A stretch of 64,000 bases of DNA from Diphasiastrum complanatum (GCA_029204225.1 CM055097.1:64420152-64484151); one strand, 5' to 3'; positions 48,157-60,645 are shown, counted from the first letter of the stretch. The notes: generated by a model not told the origin, from the sequence alone. Numbers and translations are program-made.

Positions 48157-50050
48157 ATAAGGTGAATATCATGTCTAGATGGCAGGTTAAAAGTAGTTTC
48201 ATCACTTTATTCATTTAACATACGTTCTTTTTGACGTCGCCAATGTAACTTTAGTTGTTCACGTATTGATTGCTACATTTAATACAACATACACGTGCTG
48301 ACATGCAATGTTGCAAATGTATGCACAGGATGAGGAACATCATAGTCAAATTCGAGTGAGAAGCGAAAGTTCTGCAATAGCTTTGCTCGATCATCACCCT
48401 TTGCGCAACACGAATAGAGAGTTTCAAATTCTTTGCGTGAATTGGCAATGAGAGACCATTCTATAATCTAAAATTTGTATAACGTGACATGTACTCATGT
48501 ATGCCAGTAGGAAGCAATTTAGCAAGGGTTAGCGTTTCCCAGTCAATTTTAATGCAGCTTAAGCATCCAATAATGTACCAGTTATTTATCGTTCTAGTTT
48601 TTGTGATTTGCATTAGAAACGTAGTCCTTGTACAAGATTCAAGACATCAGACAAGACAATGTAAATGCCAATATTTTGCCTGGCCAAATGATTTCCATCC
48701 ACATTTTGCTTCTTTTGTATTTGTATAGTGCACCACTTGCGCCATCATTATCTAGGTTGTGTGGTATAATTTTCTTATAACATCTGACATTGTGATCGTT
48801 TACAACAAGTATTCAGGATGGGAGCATCGTTTTTTCAACTTAATTCTGTAAACAATGTATTGCATGAATAACATTCTTGCAATAGCAAGTAAGGGTAGCA
48901 ATGAGGCCACATTAAAAGATATTCCTAGAAAGAGGCAGTTTATGGTGGCTGAATAGTGCTAGAAACGGGGAAACTTTGGATGAGATTCCTTGAAACGTCA
49001 CGTCTCTTCTCGACATTATATTTTCCTTGCCTGTTGAATTTTGGTTTTTCCAAGACACCATGTTTATGATGCATTCTTCTAATCAGGAAGTTGATTGGGA
49101 CCTAAAGAGCCAATCACAACAGTTTGCACTGAGGGGTTATAGTGAAGCAGGTATATTGGCAGAGCACAGAGAGGCGCATGTTTCCATGGATCTATGATGT
49201 GCTCTGCTCAATGACAGGGCTACGGAAGAGCTGCTTGGTCGCAGTAGTCCCCAGGCATCGAGCCGGGTGCTATCAATATGCAATTTTCACAGTATTTCGC
49301 TTTGCAGACCCCGCTGGCCCCCATTTGTATCAGTCCCCACCCTTTCAAACAACCAAAGTATGCTGGAGTGACATGCTCTGCTATGATCCATTGCAGGCAC
49401 GGCTGTCGCGGACAGCAGGTACGCGCATCCCCTCTATGTCGTCGCCCTCTTTTCTCTTTTCTCTCTCTCTCTCTCTCTCTCTTTCGCGCGCGCGCGAAGA
49501 ACTACCTCCGGTTGGGGACACTAGGGCTCCCACATCTGAAACGGGGTGGGGGTAACAAGCAATAAACGAAGGGCCAATTGGGGGGTAAGTGTACTGGACC
49601 CCGAGCCCATGTGAAACCACCCTAATGGCACTACAATTTTAAGCCCAACACCACTGGATATACTCAAAAGCATTAAGATTTTGCCACGTGGCAGATATGA
49701 CACGTGGCTAGCATCGTGGGGTGTCGTGAGCGGCTTTTGGGTTGCAGAAGGCACGAGATCCAGACAGACGCGTCTTCTCTTCTCCTCGTCTACGCATTCT
49801 TCAGCGATGGCTTCTGCGGACTGGACTAGGGTTTCATGAAAACGCGATCCTGGGACGATTTGTGCGCTCGACCTCCTTCGCAAATCCATGGCAGAATCGG
49901 AAATTCTCATCCCTTCAATAAAATATCATCGATTTCTATCTGTGTGTAGAGATCCTCCCTATGTAGCATTCAGTAGCTTCGGTTTATATCTATAAAACAA
50001 GGTGTCAACAAGACTGTGTGTATGGATAGTTACATAGAAGCAGCAATTGG
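48157..50050. other. No gene seen; CT/CG repeat and promoter region before the STPG gene
   Basis: The region has no convincing coding frame. A (CT)n tract followed by (CG)n lies at 49460-49497. ACGTG-type words (GCCACGTGGC near 49684, GACACGTGGC near 49698) lie about 350 bp before the STPG start and could be G-box promoter sites. The open frames over 49.1-49.9 kb on both strands are not supported. Confidence 0.4.
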
Positions 50051-51898
50051 ATGGCGGAAGGAAAGCCGGCATTGAAGTCTCAGAGTCGAAGTGAAAGCGT
50101 ACAGCCAGTAGCAGATAACCAGCAGCAGCCTGTGTCCTCAGGAAGCTTTGATGGAGCAAGCACGCAGCTGAGGAAAGGTTCTTGCACTCCAGGGCCTGGT
50201 TCTTACACTCCTGAAACCGTCAGCACTGCTCCGTCTTTCAGCTTTGGAAGCAGGACGGCTTTGCCTGCATCGGACGTCTTTCCTGGCCCAGGAACTTACC
50301 ATCCGGCAGCTACATCAGATGCTCCTGCTTACAGCTTGACGGGTAAGGCAACAACAGGTAAAAGTAGCACTGGATCGGAAAACCCCGGGCCGGGTGCTTA
50401 CACGGCTCCTGAAACAGCCTCATCTCGATCTTTTTCCTTTGGAAGTAAGCTCAAATCTCTGCTTAGTACTAGAAGTACTCCTGGCCCGGCCGAGTACAAG
50501 CCAAACCCTAGGTCAACATCTGCTTCCCCTTCATTTAGCATGGGAAGGAGGATCTTGCAACCTAGAGCCTCATCTGCCTCTCCTGGCCCCGGTGCTTACT
50601 GCGTGCCACCAAGGGATTTAACTCCTGCTTTCAGCTTAGGTGCTCGAACGGTCTCCGAGCACCATGAAGCAAACCCTGGCCCTGGCACTTACAATTTGCA
50701 AGCAGAGGCAGGCGGTCCTGCTTTTAGCTTTCAATCACGTCGATTTCCCAATTCAAAAGACTCCATCCCTGGCCCAGGCACCTATTCTTTAGATTCTCGA
50801 AGCGTAAGTCCCGCGTTTAGCATGGGATTTCTTTTAAGAAATGCATCTAAGAACAGCTCTGATAATCCAGGACCTGGCACTTACATCATCAACTCTACAC
50901 CTGAAGGTCCTTCCTATTCGCTTGCAAGCAGGGAAGAAACTTCCTTAAAGAAAGATACTCCTGGGCCTGGGACATATGAGATGCCTGCAGCTATGGATTC
51001 TCCAGCCTTTACTCTGGGTGGTAGAGTTACTCCTCTGAAAGAAAAAATAACAAATCCAGGGCCTGGAGCATACAATGTTGATAAGAAAATCTCTTCCCCT
51101 TGCTATAGCATGACTGGGAAACCGATTGTTTTACCAAAAGAGACTAGTCCTGGACCAGGATCGTACGCTTTGGCCTCCAGAAGTACCTCACCATCCTACT
51201 CTCTAGGTATAAGGCTTCCTGAGAGGAGAGGTTCGGAGTTGCCTGGGCCAGGTGCATACCATATACCAGAGTCTTCCGATGGCCCTTCTTTCAGTATATT
51301 GGCTAGAGTGCATTCACGACCTCAAGGACTTGTGTGGCCTGGACCTGGATCTTATGATGCAGATACTAAAATTGAGAACCAGACTCCTCCTTCCTACACA
51401 ATTGCTCCCAGGATACAGAGCAAAACAGTTTCGGAAACCCCCGGGCCTGGAGCTTATCCACAATTCTCAACTTCATCTGGTCCTTCATTTAGCCTTTCTG
51501 GAAAGCCTCTTGAGAGTGAAATAAAGGCAAGTCCTGGTCCAGGAGAATATGACGTGGATATGGATTCCGGTGCACCTTCCTTTTCCTTGGGGGCTACCTT
51601 GCCAGCCTTAAAGTACAGTGCTACACCTGGCCCAGGTGCATACTCTTTACCTGTTCCTGCATCAGGCCGTGCCTTCAGCTTTTTAGGACAAATTGCAAAA
51701 CCCGCCCCTGATCCTGTACCTGGGCCTGGTTCTTATTCCAACTTGCCGGTCTCATCTGCACCTGCTTTCAGTATTGGTAGTAGAATCAATCCCAAGTTGC
51801 AAGATTGTTTCCCCGGTCCTGGTACTTATCACATGAAGGATGAGTCCAGCGGCCCAGCATATACTATGTCTGCCAGAGCTTATCCAATCTCGAACTAA
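50051..51898 (+). CDS. Sperm-tail PG-rich (SHIPPO/STPG) repeat protein, 615 residues, intact
   Basis: The start at 50051 (MAEGKPALKSQSRSESVQP) opens a single uninterrupted frame. The protein is made of about 19 units of roughly 30 residues. Each has a PGPGxY core (for example SCTPGPGSYTPE, VFPGPGTYHP, NPGPGAYNVD, SATPGPGAYSLP) followed about 8-12 residues later by an (P/A)(S/A)(F/Y)S(F/L/M) motif. This is the sperm-tail PG-rich repeat (SHIPPO) family, whose members line microtubules of flagellar axonemes. No membrane segment or signal peptide is seen. In land plants such genes fit only lineages with motile sperm, so this gene gives the best clue to the organism. One exon and clean periodicity suggest it is functional. 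Confidence 0.93.
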   Translation: MAEGKPALKSQSRSESVQPVADNQQQPVSSGSFDGASTQLRKGSCTPGPGSYTPETVSTAPSFSFGSRTALPASDVFPGPGTYHPAATSDAPAYSLTGKATTGKSSTGSENPGPGAYTAPETASSRSFSFGSKLKSLLSTRSTPGPAEYKPNPRSTSASPSFSMGRRILQPRASSASPGPGAYCVPPRDLTPAFSLGARTVSEHHEANPGPGTYNLQAEAGGPAFSFQSRRFPNSKDSIPGPGTYSLDSRSVSPAFSMGFLLRNASKNSSDNPGPGTYIINSTPEGPSYSLASREETSLKKDTPGPGTYEMPAAMDSPAFTLGGRVTPLKEKITNPGPGAYNVDKKISSPCYSMTGKPIVLPKETSPGPGSYALASRSTSPSYSLGIRLPERRGSELPGPGAYHIPESSDGPSFSILARVHSRPQGLVWPGPGSYDADTKIENQTPPSYTIAPRIQSKTVSETPGPGAYPQFSTSSGPSFSLSGKPLESEIKASPGPGEYDVDMDSGAPSFSLGATLPALKYSATPGPGAYSLPVPASGRAFSFLGQIAKPAPDPVPGPGSYSNLPVSSAPAFSIGSRINPKLQDCFPGPGTYHMKDESSGPAYTMSARAYPISN

Positions 51899-54800
51899 GT
51901 GTTTCGAGCAAATTTTGCAAGAATTAGTTTGAATACGAGATCCATGTGGACGCCATCCAGGGATGCTTGGGGGACGTCAGCTACGTTGGGAAAATTAAAG
52001 TTGCCAAATGATGCCTTAACATATACTTTGTAGCATTTGTATGGTGCATGTTGTAAGTCCTTTTACTACAGAAGGATAGAGGAGGAAGACCTAAACCCTG
52101 CTCTGAACTTCCGCATGATCACCATCTATTCTCTTTAGGATAGCAAGGGTTCATAGGTAATGAGTACCATGGAGTTCTTTGTTCAAGCTCTGATCATAGA
52201 CTCTTGGAAAGCTTAATGAGGCCTATACTTGTTGATGCACTCTGTCTTCCAAGCTCAACTGCTTTACAACTTCAAGCAAACTTCTAGTGACAGCCAGCTA
52301 GTCATATCTCCTTACATTTAGCTGTTCATTGACAATCTGGCCTTCAACAATGCTTGGCATTATTTATTACTTTCGAAACAGCTATACTAGCCTGACTTTT
52401 TGGCCTTTCTCTGGACCAAGTCTCTGTGATCAAGAGGTAGTCTGTGAGGCTTCTGGGTTCTATAGTAGATCGTATTTCCTTACTTCAGGACTAGACTCCA
52501 GCAAAGACTATGGGCCGAAATTCTTGATTCAGCTGTTATTCACTATGCCCTTGACTCGTATCTTTAAGTGATTTGGTTGGTTTTTTAAATTATATATTTA
52601 AAATTTGAAGTGCTTTGATGTTTAGTGAAACCAGCCATGCACCAATTGAGTGGCAAGGTATTTACATATCTCAGGATTCCAATAATACATTCAGGCTCCG
52701 TACTCAAGAGACCCCCCCCTGCTGACTCAGATTTCCTAAATGTGTTAGAATCATTGAGGGGTAGAGCACTCCATTTGTAGCGCCTGCAAGAATGGCCATC
52801 ATGTTTAGACATGCGCTCAAGTTGAAGGATACGAATTTACTAGCCTGCCGTTATCAAAGAATGTAACCTGGCATGTAGTTGCTGATGCAAGAGAAACAAA
52901 TTTTCATGCATGTGACTTCTCCATTTGTTGACTTATTTTAAGGTGAATTTCCATATTGGAAGGGGAGAATCTGTAACAGAAGGCATGGGTAAGGATGCCA
53001 AATAATCAACTCCAGAGCTAGCGAAGCTAATTGCAACAGCATTCTTGTAGATAAAGCTAGCTCCATAATTTTATTTTCCTCCTGTAAGATGTTTTTTAAG
53101 GAATAATCAATTTTGTGGACAGCCTCATTTGCTGCTTCATTTTGTGTCCAGCTTGGCCCTTCCAATTTTTGACTTTGGCCAGTATAAAGTGCAATTGGTG
53201 GATATCAAGGTAGGCGACTAACTACCTTCAAAATGCCATGGAAGCTAAGACGTGATTTGTTGATGGCACACAGCTTTCATTAGTACATAATAAAGGCTCT
53301 GCATGATGCATGAAGGATGTTGACCGAGTATGATACAGATCTGCTTCAACGCACTTGAGAATCGTGTAATTTATGCTGTAAATTGTTATTTCCAGACTCA
53401 CATAATTGTTCCATTTTCATCCTTGGTGCCACGTGCAAATGAAAGTAGACATGGCACCACTTACGCTTCAGAAGCTTTTATGCCAGACTGAGTTTATCCG
53501 CAATTTCCATTTTTATGTCGATCAGAACTGAAGAAACAAATTAGCACCACAAGGTTCATGCAAACCACATGACTTGAATAGCAAGCCTTGACAAAATCAA
53601 TCGCTCCCCTTGTTGACGTGGGGCACTTTTAAAAATCAGCACAAACAGAAGTAAGGTTTTTTGACATTGAATGTGACAAAATAGCACAATTTTTGCACCT
53701 GATACATTTGGCATAAAAAAATTGCCTATGAGATCTCAATGGTCACTGAAGTAGTTAGATTTTATTGTCAACTTTCAAGTGAAGTACTAATATATTGACA
53801 TCAAGATTTAACACTTAATGCATCATAGCTATGTGCACAAGTGACAACATTATATGTCGCATGAATTTGAAGTAGATACTAACAAATTATACAGTTATAG
53901 ATACTAACAAGTTATACAGTCAGTGTAGCTTCAGTCGTCGTGCTCTTACACTCTCAAATCTCAAGTATGTTAATAACTGCAAAGTAATAACAGTAACTAA
54001 AGTCCACTAGGGTCAAACTACTAGCTGTTTGTTCTCTACAATTGCAATCTGCCAAGTGCTAGACTACATAGTCCACACTAATGTATCTTCCTATCAGGGC
54101 CAAGAATGGAGATAGTGGTCAGTAAAACGTCTAAATGAAAGGATCATGTCATGGTGAAGTACGGGGAGATGTAGTGTGGATAGCTCTAGGTGGGGGTGAA
54201 GGAGATATTTCATAGTCTAGGGTTCGTTGGTGAGCTTTGAGTTACATGATTGGAACATCGGCTTGGGGCTAAACATGTTCATTTCTTGTTTGGATTGGAC
54301 TGGGGTAATGGCACCAATGTTTCTTTGGTGTGTGGTTATAAGTGCATTTATAAGACTAGCGCAAGTAATTTGGGCAAGGTTCTTGAAGGTTGTTGTTAGC
54401 AGCTCTATTATAAAGAAAGAGGCCCAATCATTAATGATAGTGGTCACCATCACCATGAAGAGTTTCAAGATGCGTTGAGGGCAATGAGAACTCACAAAGA
54501 GCCTAGAGGGTTGCAAGGAATAACTCAATTGCCTCTCGAAGGTTGAAGTCTTTGATCTACGAGATTAGATATCTGTCACTGGTTTTAGTTTTAATGTCGG
54601 CACTGTCAGGTAGAAAAAAGCGGGAGACATCATATTTAGCGAGGCCTTGAGCCTTGGGAAGGAAATCTGAGTGGGGGAGGTGGAACGCCTTGGCCACAAG
54701 CGTGTGCTTAAGCGAGATTGCCATCATGGATTATTACGGAATAATTTATGGCAAGCGTAGAGAAGGCTTGCTAGACTAGGGGGACATCTTGGGATAGGGG

Positions 54801-55640
54801 AATCTCGATGGAAGTGAGACCGGTGGTGGTAAGGACTACATCGCAACCGTCTGTCTATAAAGTGAGGATCTCTTGCTCAGTATAATGGGGCAAGATGATC
54901 ATGGTTTGCTGATGATAGGTGGTGGAATGAGGGACGTGCAAGATGGGATGAGGTTTCTCCTCTAATGCGTTTGAGAAATTCGAAAGTAAAATGGGAAAAA
55001 AGAGGTGGATTGATCTGAGGCGGAGGCAAATACAATGGTTGTTTGCTTATTGGATGTTTTGGATGGGGAGGTAGGGTCTATTGGCTCAGTGGCTACGGTT
55101 GAATCATTGGCATGAGATAGGTGGTTGGGTAGTAGAGGCTGGGGTGTCCGAGAGACGATGTTTCAAGGCCATTGGGAAGTGGAAAAGATAGAGGACGGGG
55201 AAAAGGATCTAATGGAGACAGGGATAGGAGATTCAAATAAATATTTATAAATTAAAAAAAATTATGCGAGTATTAGCGCGATGGTCGAGTATTAGTGTGA
55301 GATTTATTTTGTGAAAAAATGTTTATTTCACAAGAGATGGTGTCAAGACGCTATGGAAATGATGGCCAATAAAATGGGAGATATGAGAGTAAGGTTTGCA
55401 AAGAAATAGGGCGGCGAGTAATGCTCCGAGTAAAAGTGCGAGTATTGGATGAGTATTTACTCGCGTATTTATAGGATCACGATTTTAACTCGCCTATTGT
55501 CATTTTGGAAATTTAATCCTATATGAGTGCCAAATGGATGGGAATATTTTCTGAGTGACTACAAGATTAGACGGTTATTTGATCAAAAATTCCTGTTGTT
55601 TACCTAAAATGACAGTTTTGCAAAAATCAAGCTTGTGAAA
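51899..55640. other. No gene seen; possible remnant frames near 54.2-54.8 kb
   Basis: The first few hundred bases are probably the STPG 3' UTR. On the minus strand near 54.75-54.54 kb one frame reads SLKHTLVAKAFHLPHSDFLP and continues for a while with stops, which looks like a dead coding region, but I cannot name it. A run of C (CCCCCCC) at 52711-52717 is minor. The GAGTA word array at 55.26-55.50 kb is listed separately. Confidence 0.4.
55255..55510. repeat. Interspersed GAGTA / ACTCG word array (copy 2)
   Basis: GCGAGTATTAGCGCG, GTCGAGTATTAGTG, GGCGAGTAATGC, CCGAGTAAAAGTGCGAGTATT, ATTTACTCGCG and AACTCGCC occur within 250 bp. The composition matches 14.45-14.77 kb. Confidence 0.45.
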
Positions 55641-57035
55641 AATTGGCAAAAGCTAGCTTGGTTATTTTATATTTCTTGTATGTGAGAAAATCTCACACGT
55701 GTGGAGCATGTTCCCTCGTGTGGAAAATAGGGGTTGACCCAAACTTTGTCCTTGCTCCATCTTGGGATGAGAGTTTGATCTAGTTTGAGAGAAATTGGTA
55801 GAGCTAGTGAGATAGGTCTCACACCTAGTTGCATGATTGCATTTGGTAGTACACCTTTTAAGGATCCATTATTGAGAGAGGGAGCAACACCTTTTGATCC
55901 ATTGTAAGACAATTTCTCAAGAAAGATGACCTCTTTAGGTACCATTTTGTTGGAGCATGGTGAGAGATTGATCACCTCCAATTATGCTATTTGGAAGGTG
56001 AGGATGGAGTTCATTTTGGTGCTCCAAGATGTGATGGAGATTGTGCTAGGACTTGAGGATGAGCCTCAAGAGCTCCAAGAGGTCCAAAAGTACAAAAAGA
56101 GGGCTAGGATGGCCCTACATATCATAAAGATGAATGTTTCTCATGAAGTGTTGAGGGAGATTGGCTCATATACCACATCCAAGGAGGCTTGGGACACACT
56201 GAAATGCATCTATGAGGTGAATGATGGAGAGGTGAAAGCATACTTCACAAAGGACAAGCCAAGAGGAAGGGGCAAAGAGCATCATCAACATTTCAAGAAG
56301 GACAAGTCAAAGGAGGAGAGTGATGAGGAGTCATCACAACCATCAACAAGATGCAAATCCAACAAGAAGTGCTTCTTTTGTGGTAAGAAGGGGCATTTTG
56401 CTTTAGTTGTTTCAAGAAGAGAGAGTTCCTCAAGCAAGCCAATCTTACTAAGGAGAGTGAAGGTGAGATAGAAGGGAGTTATGAAGAAGGATCTATCATG
56501 ATGTCTATGTACTCTTCTTCTAGTGTTGAAAATAAAAATTCATGGTGGATCTAGTTCTCATATGACTAGTTCAAGAAAGTCTTTCACTCATTTTGCACCT
56601 TACAATGTTTCTAGAAAGTTTATTTTCATTCCTATCAATGGTGAATGCAAAATAGAAGAAATTGGTAGTGTACCAATTGGTGTTGAATCCACTATGATTC
56701 TTGAAGATGTACTTTTTGTGTCTAATCTCACTATGAATCTCATCAGTGTTGGCAAGATGCTAGATGGTGGTTTCCAAGTTGATTTTGGAAAAGATGCTTG
56801 CTTGGTTAAGAGGGATGGTGATGCGGTAGCAAGAGGAACTAGATGTGGTAATCTTTTCAAGATTGATGCTAATCCTTGTGGAAGTGTGGCCAAGAGGAGC
56901 TTGGATCATCTCAAGGAGGAGAAGGCTGCAAGTGATCTACCTCAACCTATGTTCCAAGATGGTAAGGCTCATGAAGATGGTGCTTTGGCAAAAGCACATA
57001 GAGAGTTATTGCCAATGAGGTATACTTCTCATTGA
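55640..57035 (+). mobile_element. Copia gag, protease and pre-integrase region with deleted protease Asp
   Basis: The leader 55640-55925 precedes the gag frame 55926-56471: EHGERLITSNYAIWKVRMEF, HEVLREIGSYTTSKEAWDTL, RGRGKEHHQHFKKDK and a zinc knuckle start CFFCGKKGHFA. A frame change falls inside the knuckle (near 56400), and the CFKKREFLKQ part is in the next frame. The protease motif, normally WWIDSGASSHMT, is shortened: the sequence goes from TGGTGGATC directly to TAGTTCTCATATG, losing the catalytic Asp-Ser-Gly. The frame 56523-57035 holds the pre-integrase region (ILEDVLFVSNLTMNLISVGK) and ends with the AKAHRELLPMRYTSH segment shared with other elements. Integrase is missing. Confidence 0.85.
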
Positions 57036-57415
57036 TTCTCTTATCTTATTCATTTGGATGATCTTGTTTCATCATGTAGAAGCAAAGATGGTGCCATTTC
57101 ATGTGACTTCTTATTTGAAGACTTCAATTGGAGTTATCTCTTGTCAATGGTGTTTGATATGAAGATTGCAATAGTTGATACTCCGGGGGATCTTTAGATC
57201 CATATGCTTTGCCAAAATTCCTTTGCATATAAGAAGTAACGAGGATCTAATCTCAATCAAGAGGATGATGGTAGGATTCTCAAATCTACCAAAAATCCAA
57301 GTGCATGATGGAGATTTGTCAAGGCTTGAGGAGGAGGCTTCTCAACACATGGCTCCAAGATGATCTTCAAGAGGCAAGGCTGAGTCTATGTGGCTCATTT
57401 TTCATGGAAAAGAGG

Positions 57416-58251
57416 GGCAATTTTCAAGTTGTATCTTCTTCAACACATTCACTTTTGCTTCTCTTACATTATTTGATGTACCACTTTGCTTATATGAGGT
57501 TTCTACATTTGCATGTTTGTCTTGTATCATGTGAAAGTACAGTACTTGAGGACCATAAATGGATCTTTGAATGATCCACAAGGTTGATTGTGTGCTTGAT
57601 TAACAATTATCAGATACTAGTCAACAAATCAAGATCTAGTAGCTAACAAGTAGTGACAATCAAAGCATTGATCAAAAGCTTGATCCCAAGTTCACATTTC
57701 CACCAATTTTGCATATTTCATCTCACATGAAGAGCCAAAGGATATTGAAGAGGCACTGAATACCAAGGAGTGGTATGATGCCATGAATCAAGAATATGAA
57801 GCCTTGATCATCAACAACACTTGGGAGCTTGTGGCAATTTTCAAGTTGTATCCTCTTCAACACATTCACTTTTGCTTCTCTTACATTATTTGATGTACCA
57901 TTTTGCTTATATGAGGTTTCTACATCTGCATGTTTGTCTTGTATCATGTGAAAGTACAGTATTTGAGGACCATAAATGGATCTTTGAATGATCCACAAGG
58001 TCGATTGTGTGCTTGATTAACAATTATCAGATACTAGTCAACAAATCAAGATCTAGTAGCTAACAAGTAGTGACAATCAAAGCATTGATCAAAAGCTTGA
58101 TCCCAAGTTCACATTTCCACCAATTTTGCATATTTCATCTCACATGAAGAGCCAAAGGATTTTGAAGAGGCACTGAATACCAAGGAGTGGTATGATGCCA
58201 TGAATCAAGAATATGAAGCCTTGATCATCAACAACACTTGGGAGCTTGTGG
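57416..58251. repeat. 417-bp perfect-looking tandem duplication inside the copia element
   Basis: GGCAATTTTCAAGTTGTATC starts at 57416 and again at 57833. The two units run in parallel with only a few differences (for example CAAGGTTGATT against CAAGGTCGATT). Each includes reverse-oriented LTR sequence related to 19.69-19.87 kb and the RT N-terminal stretch (WYDAMNQEYEALIINNTWEL). Both units end at GGGAGCTTGTGG, after which the second continues into RT. The high similarity implies a young event. Confidence 0.9.
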
Positions 58252-58791
58252 ATCCTCCATCCAACAAGCACATCATTGGATCCAAGTGGGTATTTTGAAT
58301 CAAGTATAATCAAGATGGCACTATCAACAAGTACAAGGCAAGATCATGTGCTAAGGGATTTGCTCAAATCCATGGACTTGATTATGAAGAGACCTTTGCA
58401 CCTGTGGCAAAGATGGTGACAATAAGGATTCTTTTATCTCTTGTTACCTATTGTGTTCCAATTGGATGTTTCCAATGCATTTCTCAATGGTTATCTTCAA
58501 GAGGAAATTTACATTGAACAACCTCAAGGATTCATTAAGGATGAATCAAAGGTGTGTTTACTTTTCAAGAGTCTTTATGGACTCAAGCAAGCACCAAGAT
58601 CTTGGTATGAGAGACTCAACTCTTTTCTTATCTCACTAGGATTCACTCTTAGTGACTATGATCCTTCCATGTATATCAAGTTTGTTGCTAGTGATATTGT
58701 TATTCTTCTCATAGATGTAGATGACATTATCCTATGTGGAAGTAGTATCAAATTGGTTGATGGACCAATTGGAAAGACGAAATGTAAGTAA
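58142..58791 (+). mobile_element. Copia reverse transcriptase fragment
   Basis: Motifs in order: EWYDAMNQEYEALIINNTWE, IIGSKWVF (followed by a TGA, near 58298), [60 protein letters not shown] and YDPSMYIKF. The active-site box reads IDVDDIILC instead of YVDDIIL, so the conserved Tyr is lost. The frame ends at 58791 shortly after. A frameshift occurs near 58440. Confidence 0.88.
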
Positions 58792-58899
58792 GTGTCCTCT
58801 TTGGATGCTTCATTTAATCTCAAGAGAAGTTTACAAAATGCCTCATAACATGTAAAAACATGATTTTTCAAACTATGAGTATCAAACTCATTCTTGCTC

Positions 58900-59600
58900 T
58901 TACCAGATCCAAGAGCACACTTTTGATGTCACAATCTCTTGCCTTCAAAATGTTTTGAAAACATATCTAAGCCATTAATGAGCCATAAAGGCTCGGCCAT
59001 ACCACTTGAAGATCCCCTTGAAATCATGTGTTGAGGATACTTCTCCTCAAACCTCGACACCATCACAACTTGACTATCTTCAATAGAAATAATTTGTGAT
59101 ACATCTTGAGATGCCTTGATCTCGGCCCCTTCCAAGGTTGAATATTGATCTTCATAAAATATGGCATCTCTATTCTCAATCACCTTTGAGGTAGAGAGTA
59201 TAAAGGCTTTATAGGCCTCCTTGGTAGATAAGCATCCAACCATGATCCATGAACTTCGATCACTTTTCTTCTTTGTTTCCAAGAGAATATGTGCAAAGCA
59301 TAAACTTCCAAGGACTCTAAGATGTTCAACCTTAGGCTTCTTTTTGAATAATACTTCATATGGTATATTTCCTCCAAGAGCTCCATCACTCCTCAAAGCT
59401 TTGTTTTTTAATGAGAATTCCATCTCAACATATGCTTTGAATAATAGGAAATAATCATGCACCATAAATCTTGAAGAAATAAGATAAAACCATGTGCATC
59501 TTGTGTGATCATCCTCCATTCGAAAGCTTAGTTACCTAAGCAACATCACAAGATTTTGCACTTTCTCTCGGATCCAATTTGTAGATGCCTTCATATCTAG
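58900..59600 (-). mobile_element. Copia integrase fragment on the opposite strand, core partly deleted
   Basis: The minus frame 59519-58929 reads CTWFYLISSRFMVHDYFLLF, KNKALRSDGALGGNIPYEVL and FKKKPKVEHLRVLGSLCFAH. This joins the region of the second catalytic Asp directly to the LFG/VLGS part of integrase and skips the stretch with the catalytic Glu. The C-terminal part (VIENRDAIFYEDQ, PQHMISRGSSSGM) leads toward the RT linker, which is not present. It is therefore a separate, reverse-oriented element placed after the 58.1-58.8 kb copia RT. Confidence 0.85.
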
Positions 59601-59849
59601 ATACACGTGCAAGGATCTCATCATCCTTCTAAATCACACAATTGTCAATATGGAAATTGACATCAAGGCCAATTACTTGCAAGGCCACCATCAAGTAATT
59701 GGCCAATACTTATAAGATTCTTTGTAAGCTTGGGAACAAAAAGAACCTTGTGAAGAGATATAAATTTGGAAGATGCAAGCTTCAAGGGCCCGATTCTTCT
59801 ACAAAATATTCATATCTGTACATTGCATGCGAAGGTGCGTATTATAGAA

Positions 59850-60549
59850 AAAATAATATATCTTCACATCTTGTTTGCCTGGAATTCCGAGCCAGAGGCC
59901 TCTGCGAAGGAAGCTATTTCCAGATTAGAGGATGTGTTGTCCAAGGCAGGCTTACATAAAGGCCACGTTAAAATAAAAAAAGATGACAAGCTATCAGGTA
60001 AAACAAGAAATATTTCATGCAAGCCGAGCATTGGAGGATCTAAAGCTCGAAGATTTTATCAATAGAAGTTTGGAAAAAGTTAGACAACATGGTGAAACTT
60101 GAGAAAAGATAAATTTTCAGAAACTGATGTACAAATGATACAGAAAACAACCAATGAATTTGTGGATGCAGTTCAAAGTGCATGGGGTGTTGATCATATA
60201 ACACATTATATGGTAAGATTTTAATTTTACACTACGATAGACAAATATGTGCAATTAAATTAGATACTTTTGGTACTGATTTAGATTATGTTTTTATGAC
60301 ATGCAGCATATATTACGACATCATTCGACATTCTTTGCAAGAAATAGTAGAAGTCTTAGCATCTTAGCATACGGTCATCGCAAGGAATGGAAAAATCTCA
60401 TTAGCAAGCAGGAGCGGCATTTCAAAGAAGTACACAACATGGCAGGACTAGCACAAAAAACAGCTATATACTGCAACTTTTCCAATGGTTTTACAGAAGA
60501 ATCCAAATTCGTCATAATACAAAATCGACAGATTATAATTTTTTTTTAA
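59850..60549 (+). pseudogene. Spliced unknown gene 'C', convergent with gene B
   Basis: The first coding block reads ASAKEAISRLEDVLSKAGLH, KGHVKIKKDDKLSGKTRN and SKARRFYQ. A stop at 60062-60064 and a frame break near 60110 follow, then SETDVQMIQKTTNEFVDAVQ and SAWGVDHITHYM. An intron with GTAAG donor and ATGCAG acceptor (60213-60306) joins this to HILRHHSTFFARNSRSLSIL, AYGHRKEWKNLISKQERHFK and FSNGFTEESKFVII, stopping at 60547-60549. The protein is basic and helical with no domain I know. Its 5' end is unclear because copia sequence lies directly upstream. Its stop is about 97 bp from the stop of gene B on the other strand. Confidence 0.5.
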
Positions 60550-60645
60550 AAAGCATGCAAATTTATACAAGCCAGTAGGCTATAGACACACAATAAAATT
60601 TTGTATATTAAATAAAAATATTTACAAAGTACAATTCAGCAGTAT

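Noticed and set aside
49142-49910. Overlapping plus and minus frames before the STPG gene
   Set aside because: They run through (CT)n/(CG)n repeats and share the region in conflicting frames. None has a recognisable domain.
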